From Streptosporangiaceae bacterium (lineage in GTDB: Bacteria > Actinomycetota > Actinomycetes > Streptosporangiales > Streptosporangiaceae): DNA of 6,050 nt. The stretch is taken from contig JASHTQ010000553.1 of the NCBI GenBank assembly GCA_030040475.1, forward strand, positions 1-6,050, given 5' to 3'. The position numbers and the translations under genes were made by a program. The notes beneath the pieces are model-generated. The model was not told where the DNA came from. It saw only the letters and a list, made by a program, of their open reading frames with translations, and searched no databases. This document shows positions 1 to 6,050 of this stretch, piece by piece. Position 1 is the stretch's first letter. Each line of letters begins with the position of its first letter.

Positions 1-72
1 GGGCCTGCCGTGCCGCCCGCGCCGGACCCCGCGGGCGCCCCCGCCGACCGTCCCTGGTGGAACCAGACCTGA
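1..72 (+). CDS. C-terminal tail of an upstream gene (partial)
   Basis: Frame 1 is open from the window edge and ends at the TGA at 70-72. The 23 visible residues are a Pro/Ala-rich stretch followed by the ending DRPWWNQT. Third codon positions are almost all G or C, as expected for a coding frame in this genome. Low-complexity Pro/Ala tails ending in aromatic residues are common at the C-termini of actinobacterial membrane or secreted proteins, but no domain is visible and the function cannot be named. The gene points the same way as the helicase gene and is separated from it by about 290 bases. Confidence 0.5.
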   Translation, partial: GPAVPPAPDPAGAPADRPWWNQT

Positions 73-198
73 GTGCCCCGCTGGCCGTCCGCGCCGCTTC
101 TCGCCGTCTAGCTTTATCCCGAACGGGCGGTGGTGCTTCGCTTGCCTACCTGCGTCTGTCCGGTGGCATTACTCGTCGGCGTCCAGCAGGTCGTTCAG

Positions 199-224
199 CC
201 AGCCGCAACCGCAGCGGCGGCTGG
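199..224 (+). terminator. 8-bp GC-rich hairpin; terminator or leader hairpin
   Basis: CCAGCCGC (199-206) and GCGGCTGG (217-224) are perfect reverse complements around a 10-base loop. No T-tract follows, which is common for actinobacterial terminators. The hairpin lies about 127 bases after the upstream stop codon and only six bases before the Shine-Dalgarno at 231-237. It could end the upstream transcript or be a leader hairpin for the short reading frame starting at 244. The pairing is seen directly; the role is inferred. The rest of 73-243 shows nothing else that I can support. Confidence 0.35.
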
Positions 225-243
225 TCCCCGAAGGAAGTGCATC

Positions 244-361
244 GTGACACCAGCGATCCGGGCCCTGCTGCGACGTGGTGCGACGGCCGTGGCCGCCGGA
301 CGCGTCGCGATAGGCCTGGCCGCCCTGACCGAATGTCGTACTCGCCTGGTAGCAATGGAGT
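244..361 (+). pseudogene. Truncated start of a small membrane-protein-like gene
   Basis: A GTG at 244 is preceded by AAGGAAG (231-237) with a 6-base spacer, a good ribosome binding site. The reading frame begins with a basic stretch (about residues 5-11) and then a hydrophobic, Gly/Ala-rich segment, AAGRVAIGLAAL (about residues 17-28), resembling the first membrane helix of small actinobacterial membrane proteins (possibly the DUF4267 type; this is recollection, not a search result). Third-position G/C is high up to about 330 and then drops (codons TGT, CGT, ACT, GTA, GCA). The frame would run on to a stop at 544-546, but from 362 it lies inside the helicase gene, whose N-terminus is convincing. 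I read it as the surviving 5' end of a gene whose remainder was replaced or lost when the helicase gene came to lie here. The alternatives are a chance frame or a short translated leader peptide. The 3' boundary is approximate. Confidence 0.35.
325..356 (+). promoter_or_regulatory. Possible leaderless promoter of the helicase gene
   Basis: CTGACC at 325-330 is one base from the TTGACC form of a -35 box. TAGCAAT at 350-356 resembles a -10 box and ends five bases before the ATG at 362, so a transcript could start at or next to the start codon. The spacer is 19 bases, slightly long, and the -10 is imperfect as a hexamer. This is a weak, inferred call. Confidence 0.2.
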
Positions 362-2521
362 ATGGCGGAGATGGACCGATCCGCACCGGAGCAGGACGAC
401 CGGAGGCTGCGCGACCAGGCCGAATGGCACTTGCGGGCGCTAGCCGGCCAGGGCGCAAGGCTGCGCGACGACCAGTGGACGGCGATCAGCGCCCTGGCCG
501 CTGCCAGGCGCCGGGCGCTGGTGGTGCAGCGCACCGGGTGGGGTAAGTCGGCGGTCTACTTCGTCGCGACCGCGCTGCTGCGGGCACGCGGCGCCGGGCC
601 GACGGTGATCGTGTCACCATTGCTCGCGCTGATGCGCAACCAGGTCGAGGCGGCGGAACGGGCCGGGATCCACGCGCGGACCATCAACTCATCCAACACG
701 CAGGAATGGGACCAGGTCTACGCGGAGGTCGCGGCGGGCAAGGCCGACGTGCTGCTGGTCAGTCCCGAACGCCTGAACAACCCTGGCTTCCGCGACCAGG
801 TGCTGCCGAAGCTCACCGCGGCGGCGGGCCTGATCGTGATCGACGAGGCGCACTGCATCTCCGACTGGGGTCACGACTTCCGCCCCGACTACCGGCGGAT
901 CCGCACGCTGCTGCAGGCTCTCCCGCCAGGGATCCCGGTGTTGGCGACCACCGCGACCGCGAACGCAAGGGTCACCAGGGACGTCGCCGAGCAACTCGGC
1001 GCGGGTCAAGACCCAGGCGACGTGCTCGTGCTGCGCGGCGCTCTGGACCGGGAGTCACTGCACCTCGCGGTGGTGCGCCTGCCAACCGCGCACCAGCGGC
1101 TGGCCTGGCTGGCGGCCCGTCTCGCCGACGGCAGCCTGCCGGGATCCGGGATCGTCTACACGCTGACGGTCGCCGCGGCCTACGAGACGGCGACGTTCCT
1201 CCGTGACCAGGGCATCGACGTCGCCGCCTACAGTGGCCGCGACGACCAGTCGCAGCGGCTGCAGGCCGAAGACGACCTGCTGGCCAACCGGGTCAAGGCG
1301 CTGGTGGCCACCAGCGCGCTTGGCATGGGTTTCGACAAGCCTGACCTGGGGTTCGTGGTTCACCTCGGCGCTCCGCAGTCTCCGGTCGCCTACTACCAGC
1401 AGATCGGCCGGGCCGGCCGGGGCGTGGCCAAAGCAGAGGTGATCCTGCTGCCCGGCCGCGAGGACCGGGACATCTGGGCGTACTTCACCTCGCTCGCGTT
1501 CCCGCCCGAGCGCCAGGTCCGGGCGGCACTCACCGTACTCGCCGAGGCTGGCCGGCCATTGTCCACCGCCGCGCTGGAGACCCGCGTCGACCTGTCTCGG
1601 GGCCGGCTGGAGTCCATGCTCAAGGTGCTCGATGTCGACGGCGCGGTGCGCCGCACCGCGGGCGGCTGGGAGGCTACGGGCCAGCCGTGGGCCTACGACA
1701 AGGACCGGTACCAGCGGGTTGCCCAGGAGCGGATCCGCGAGCAGCAGGCCATGCTGGCCTACCAGACGACGGACGCCTGCCTGATGGAGTACCTGCGCCG
1801 CGAACTCGACGACCCGGACGCTGGCCGGTGCGGCCGCTGCGACAACTGCACCGGCCGACAACGGGACCAGCAGGTCCCGCAGCCTGCCGCGGACGCAGCG
1901 CGTCAGCGGCTGCTCCGCCCCGGTGTCGGGGTCGAGCCGCGGCGGATGTGGCCGCCGGGAATGAAGGACCTGGGGATCGCCGATGCCTCCGGCAAGATCC
2001 CCCTGGACCGCGTGGCCGAGCCGGGCCGCGCGCTCGGCCGTCTCACCGACGTCGGCTGGGGGACCACGCTCCGGGCGCTGCTCGCCGACGGGGCTCCCGA
2101 CGGGCCGGTTACCCGCCAGCTCGCCGATGCCATGGTCAAGGTCCTCGCCGCCTGGGACTGGAGTCAGCGCCCGGTCGGCGTCCTCACGCTGCCATCGCGC
2201 ACCAGACCGGTCCTGATCACCAGTCTTGGCCAGGGGATCGCTCGGGTTGGCAGGCTGCCCTACCTGGGCTCGCTCGGCTACGCCAGCCCGGACGGCCCCG
2301 GCCCGCGCCGCCATAACAGCGCCCAGCGGCTGTGTTCGCTATGGCACGCGCTCACCGTCCCCGACGACCTTCGCGCGGCAGTCGGCCAGCTCACCGGTCC
2401 GCTCCTGCTCGTCGACGACCGCATCGAGACCGGCTGGACCATGACCGTTGCGGCGAAACACCTCAGGGAGGCCGGCGCCTCCGCCGTCCTGCCGCTAGCC
2501 CTAGCCGTCACCACCGGCTGA
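362..2521 (+). CDS. RecQ-family ATP-dependent DNA helicase with C-terminal PRTase-like domain
   Basis: 719 residues; a superfamily 2 helicase expected to unwind DNA 3'-to-5' in recombination and repair. Visible in order: Q-motif-like LRDDQWTAI (34-42); Walker A QRTGWGKS (56-63); motif Ia around VSPLLALMRNQ (84-94); DEAH box (161-164) with the RecQ aromatic-rich loop CISDWGHDF (165-173); motif III TTATA (196-200); motif V around ATSALGMGFDKPD (316-328); motif VI QQIGRAGR (346-353). A winged-helix-like segment (about 385-440) precedes a four-cysteine zinc site, C473, C490, C493 and C496, spaced as in E. coli RecQ. No HRDC domain follows. Instead there is a linker and then, from about 600, a type I phosphoribosyltransferase-like fold with the PRPP-loop motif VDDRIETGWT (684-693). 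This fusion is, as I recall, typical of actinobacterial RecQ-like proteins; whether the domain is catalytic is unknown. An in-frame TAG at 350-352 limits the start to 362 or later. ATG 371 is the alternative, better spaced from GGAG at 357-360. All helicase motifs are intact, so the enzyme should be functional. Confidence 0.93.
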   Translation: MAEMDRSAPEQDDRRLRDQAEWHLRALAGQGARLRDDQWTAISALAAARRRALVVQRTGWGKSAVYFVATALLRARGAGPTVIVSPLLALMRNQVEAAERAGIHARTINSSNTQEWDQVYAEVAAGKADVLLVSPERLNNPGFRDQVLPKLTAAAGLIVIDEAHCISDWGHDFRPDYRRIRTLLQALPPGIPVLATTATANARVTRDVAEQLGAGQDPGDVLVLRGALDRESLHLAVVRLPTAHQRLAWLAARLADGSLPGSGIVYTLTVAAAYETATFLRDQGIDVAAYSGRDDQSQRLQAEDDLLANRVKALVATSALGMGFDKPDLGFVVHLGAPQSPVAYYQQIGRAGRGVAKAEVILLPGREDRDIWAYFTSLAFPPERQVRAALTVLAEAGRPLSTAALETRVDLSRGRLESMLKVLDVDGAVRRTAGGWEATGQPWAYDKDRYQRVAQERIREQQAMLAYQTTDACLMEYLRRELDDPDAGRCGRCDNCTGRQRDQQVPQPAADAARQRLLRPGVGVEPRRMWPPGMKDLGIADASGKIPLDRVAEPGRALGRLTDVGWGTTLRALLADGAPDGPVTRQLADAMVKVLAAWDWSQRPVGVLTLPSRTRPVLITSLGQGIARVGRLPYLGSLGYASPDGPGPRRHNSAQRLCSLWHALTVPDDLRAAVGQLTGPLLLVDDRIETGWTMTVAAKHLREAGASAVLPLALAVTTG

Positions 2522-2561
2522 GGTCACACGCGGTCGACGTCGATCGCGTTGTATGTCCGGT

Positions 2562-2609
2562 CCGGCCGCCTCGGCGATCTGGGCCCGCTCGGATCTCGCC
2601 ACGGCCCGG
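2562..2609 (+). terminator. Imperfect GC-rich hairpin after the helicase gene
   Basis: This stem of about 14 base pairs starts 40 bases after the helicase stop. An outer arm, CCGGCCG (2562-2568), pairs with CGGCCCGG (2602-2609) with one bulged C. An inner arm, GGCGATC (2573-2579), pairs with GATCTCGCC (2592-2600) with a two-base bulge, around a 12-base loop. No T-tract follows. It is probably a terminator for the helicase transcript, but it is interrupted and could be a chance product of high GC. The remainder of 2522-2690 shows no riboswitch that I recognise. Confidence 0.3.
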
Positions 2610-2696
2610 AAACCTTGCCAATTGATTACGTGGCACTCCGCTTCCGAACCGCGCTGGTCGAGCGAACCGTATCCGAGAGTGAGCGCTGATGATCAC

Positions 2697-2723
2697 GGAG
2701 TTAATGATGGAACGAGTAGGGAG
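2697..2723 (+). promoter_or_regulatory. Two alternative ribosome binding sites for the LysM gene
   Basis: GGAG at 2697-2700 lies six bases before ATG 2707. AGGGAG at 2718-2723 lies four bases before GTG 2728. Both starts are in the same frame, so the start is ambiguous by seven codons. The stronger purine run favours GTG 2728. The furthest upstream in-frame ATG (2689) has no matching site and would put a rare TTA codon (2701-2703) in the gene, which argues against it. Confidence 0.45.
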
Positions 2724-2727
2724 TACC

Positions 2728-3471
2728 GTGAACCCAGCGCACAGGCATCGCCGTCCGCACAAGGTCAGGCGTACGGGAAGGCACACGACGCCATCGCAGG
2801 TACAGAAGGTAGCGGACAAGGCAGGCAAGGCCGCCCCGGCGATGGCCATCGCGGGCGTGATGGTCGCCGCTCCGCAGGCTCACGCCTCCGTGCGGCTCCC
2901 AGCCGCGGCGGCCACGGTCATCGAGCGAGTCCACACCGACGCCGTGGTCAGGAAGGATCAGGCAGACCGTACCTACACCGTCCGCGCGGGCGACACGCTG
3001 TCCTCGATCGCGCAGCGGTTTTACGGCAACCCGGCCGACTGGCCGGAGATCTACCAGGCCAACCGGTCCGAGATCAGCAACCCGAACCTGATCTACCAGG
3101 GCGAGGTGCTCGACATCCCCAGCGACCCGCCCGCAGCCCCCGCGGCTGCCGCGGCCACCGCGGCCACCACGACGACCCTGCACGGGACCCTGGGCTGCGC
3201 CGGGCTCGAGGAACTGTGGGAGGACGCCGGGGGCGCGCACGGCGAAGCTTTTATGGCCGCCGAGATCGCAATGGCCGAGTCCGGTGGCCAGCAGTTCGCC
3301 ACCGGCACGGTCGGCGAGCGCGGCTACTGGCAGATCAACCCGAACCACGGCTCGCTGTCCACCTACGACCCGCTGGGCAACGCCAAGGCCGCCGTCATCA
3401 TCTCCGCCGACGGCACCAACTGGACCCCCTGGACCACCTTCACCAGCGGCGCCTACATCGGCCGCTGCTAA
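2728..3471 (+). CDS. Secreted LysM and lysozyme/transglycosylase-like cell-wall protein
   Basis: 247 residues from GTG 2728. A long basic N-region (residues 5-34, many Arg/His/Lys) precedes a hydrophobic core (about 35-49) and an Ala-X-Ala type cleavage site, QAHA|SV (after residue 53), so export by the Sec pathway is likely. A complete LysM domain follows (about 82-131: [18 protein letters not shown], then the [13 protein letters not shown] ending), which binds peptidoglycan glycan chains. After an Ala/Thr/Pro linker (133-150) comes a compact lysozyme-like domain (about 155-247), with the probable catalytic Glu184 in AMAESGG, GYWQIN (199-204), a [10 protein letters not shown] helix (214-223) and a closing [13 protein letters not shown] segment (231-243). 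This fits a muralytic transglycosylase acting outside the membrane. Cys157 and Cys247 flank the catalytic domain and may form a disulfide. In-frame ATGs at 2689, 2704 and 2707 are alternative starts; 2728 was chosen for its ribosome binding site and because the basic N-region is already long. Substrate and activity are inferred from family resemblance. Confidence 0.88.
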   Translation: MNPAHRHRRPHKVRRTGRHTTPSQVQKVADKAGKAAPAMAIAGVMVAAPQAHASVRLPAAAATVIERVHTDAVVRKDQADRTYTVRAGDTLSSIAQRFYGNPADWPEIYQANRSEISNPNLIYQGEVLDIPSDPPAAPAAAAATAATTTTLHGTLGCAGLEELWEDAGGAHGEAFMAAEIAMAESGGQQFATGTVGERGYWQINPNHGSLSTYDPLGNAKAAVIISADGTNWTPWTTFTSGAYIGRC

Positions 3472-3500
3472 GGCATGCCCCTCCTCCGCTTCCGGTCAGC

Positions 3501-3549
3501 GTCGTGCCGTCCGGGCTCGTCAGGATCGGCTGAGGCCGGCGGGCACGAC
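3501..3549 (+). terminator. Extended stem-loop without T-tract after the LysM gene
   Basis: This hairpin begins 30 bases after the LysM stop codon. GTCGTGCC (3501-3508) pairs perfectly with GGCACGAC (3542-3549). Inside it, after a 2x2 internal loop, CCGG (3511-3514) pairs with CCGG (3536-3539). Past a single G/G mismatch, CTC (3516-3518) pairs with GAG (3532-3534) around a 13-base loop. That makes 15 base pairs in 49 bases. No run of T follows, as is frequent for intrinsic terminators in high-GC actinobacteria. A smaller inverted repeat, CCGCC-GTC-GGCGG, lies just downstream at 3560-3572. Confidence 0.55.
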
Positions 3550-3595
3550 TCGCCGCAAGCCGCCGTCGGCGGTCGATGAACTGGGATTACTCCGG

Positions 3596-3609
3596 TATGC
3601 TCCGGAAGG
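3596..3609 (+). promoter_or_regulatory. -10 box and ribosome binding site before the E1 gene
   Basis: TATGCT (3596-3601) fits the TANNNT -10 consensus. GGAAGG (3604-3609) is a good Shine-Dalgarno, five bases before ATG 3615. No good -35 hexamer is seen at the usual distance. The two elements almost touch: if the -10 is used, transcription would begin near 3608 and leave most of the Shine-Dalgarno out of the mRNA. So either the promoter lies further upstream, or the true start is later, for example GTG 3681, which has only a weak AGG at 3671-3673. Confidence 0.35.
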
Positions 3610-3614
3610 CGCAG

Positions 3615-5936
<2,322 letters not shown>

Positions 5937-5976
5937 CCCGCCGCACCCCGTCTCGCCGTATCCATTTGACCCGAAC

Positions 5977-5988
5977 GAACCGTGGTTC
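5977..5988 (+). repeat. 12-base inverted repeat upstream of the last gene
   Basis: GAACC (5977-5981) and GGTTC (5984-5988) are perfect reverse complements separated by GT. The two-base centre is too short for a stable RNA hairpin, so it is more plausibly a dimeric protein-binding site. It lies about ten bases upstream of the -10 box at 5998-6003, overlapping the region where a -35 would be expected. Its function is inferred only. Confidence 0.25.
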
Positions 5989-5997
5989 CCGCCCCGC

Positions 5998-6010
5998 TAA
6001 CCTGCTTTCA
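5998..6010 (+). promoter_or_regulatory. -10 box of a probable leaderless promoter
   Basis: TAACCT (5998-6003) fits TANNNT and ends six bases before the ATG at 6010, so the expected transcription start falls at or beside the start codon. No Shine-Dalgarno is present before that ATG. This arrangement is typical of leaderless actinobacterial genes. A perfect TTGACC occurs at 5966-5971, but the 26-base spacer is too long for it to be the usual -35 partner. Confidence 0.45.
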
Positions 6011-6050
6011 TGGCGGACCTCAAGACCGTGATCGTGCACGAGCACAGGCT
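6010..6050 (+). CDS. Start of a further gene (partial, 3' end outside window)
   Basis: ATG at 6010 opens a frame that reads MADLKTVIVHEHRL to the window edge. There is no ribosome binding site, but the -10 box at 5998-6003 is placed for leaderless transcription, which supports this start. The opening resembles the first beta strand of alpha/beta-hydrolase proteins, which often begin with a similar Lys-Thr-Val-hydrophobic-His pattern. Fourteen residues are far too few to assign it. It lies 73 bases after the E1 stop on the same strand. It does not obviously begin like a lipoyl-domain E2. Confidence 0.5.
   Translation, partial: MADLKTVIVHEHR

Noticed and set aside
109..114. TAGCTT as a -10 box in the first spacer
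   Set aside because: It fits TANNNT, but no -35 is seen at a suitable distance and no start codon or known transcript is tied to it.
1055..2314. Open frame of 419 codons on the minus strand opposite the helicase gene
   Set aside because: Same codon-bias effect; no recognisable motif, and the + strand carries convincing RecQ motifs and the zinc cysteines.
2608..2643. Promoter-like elements GGAAAC (2608-2613) and TTGCCA (2615-2620) before the LysM gene
   Set aside because: Neither has a convincing -10 partner at the right distance, either for an ECF sigma factor or for the housekeeping type.
2522..2727. Possible c-di-AMP (ydaO-type) riboswitch before the LysM gene, as found before some actinobacterial cell-wall hydrolase genes
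   Set aside because: The conserved core elements that I would expect for that class are not visible in this spacer.
2553..3533. Overlapping + strand frame of 326 codons across the LysM gene
   Set aside because: The translation is Arg/Gly/Pro-rich low complexity, whereas the overlapping frame has a signal peptide, a LysM domain and a lysozyme-like domain.

Overview
The window is very GC-rich, with strong G/C bias at third codon positions, GTG as well as ATG starts, and promoter-like -10 boxes of the TANNNT type. The gene content also fits a high-GC actinobacterium: a RecQ-like helicase with a C-terminal phosphoribosyltransferase-like domain, and a secreted LysM plus lysozyme-like protein. The genus cannot be told from this sequence.

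Layout, all on the + strand: (1) the last 23 codons of an upstream gene, ending at 72; (2) a spacer of about 290 bases with a strong hairpin (199-224), followed directly by a Shine-Dalgarno and the start of what looks like a truncated small membrane-protein gene (244 to about 361); (3) a 719-residue RecQ-family helicase (362-2521); (4) a spacer with an imperfect hairpin; (5) a secreted LysM/lysozyme-like cell-wall protein (2728-3471); (6) a spacer with a well-formed hairpin without a T-tract, probably a terminator (3501-3549); (7) a single-chain thiamine-diphosphate 2-oxo acid dehydrogenase E1 in which alpha and beta halves are fused (3615-5936); (8) a promoter arranged for leaderless transcription, and the first 13 full codons of another gene (from 6010).

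The three complete genes serve unrelated processes: DNA repair or recombination, peptidoglycan turnover, and oxidative decarboxylation of 2-oxo acids. The spacers between them (about 206 and 143 bases) carry hairpins and promoter-like boxes. They therefore look like separately transcribed neighbours rather than an operon. No tRNA, rRNA, CRISPR array, insertion sequence or recognisable defence cassette was seen. The most interesting items are the RecQ-PRTase domain architecture with its relocated winged-helix-like segment, the lone fused E1 without visible E2/E3 partners, and the apparent gene remnant directly in front of the helicase. I do not see convincing evidence of a wholly new system.
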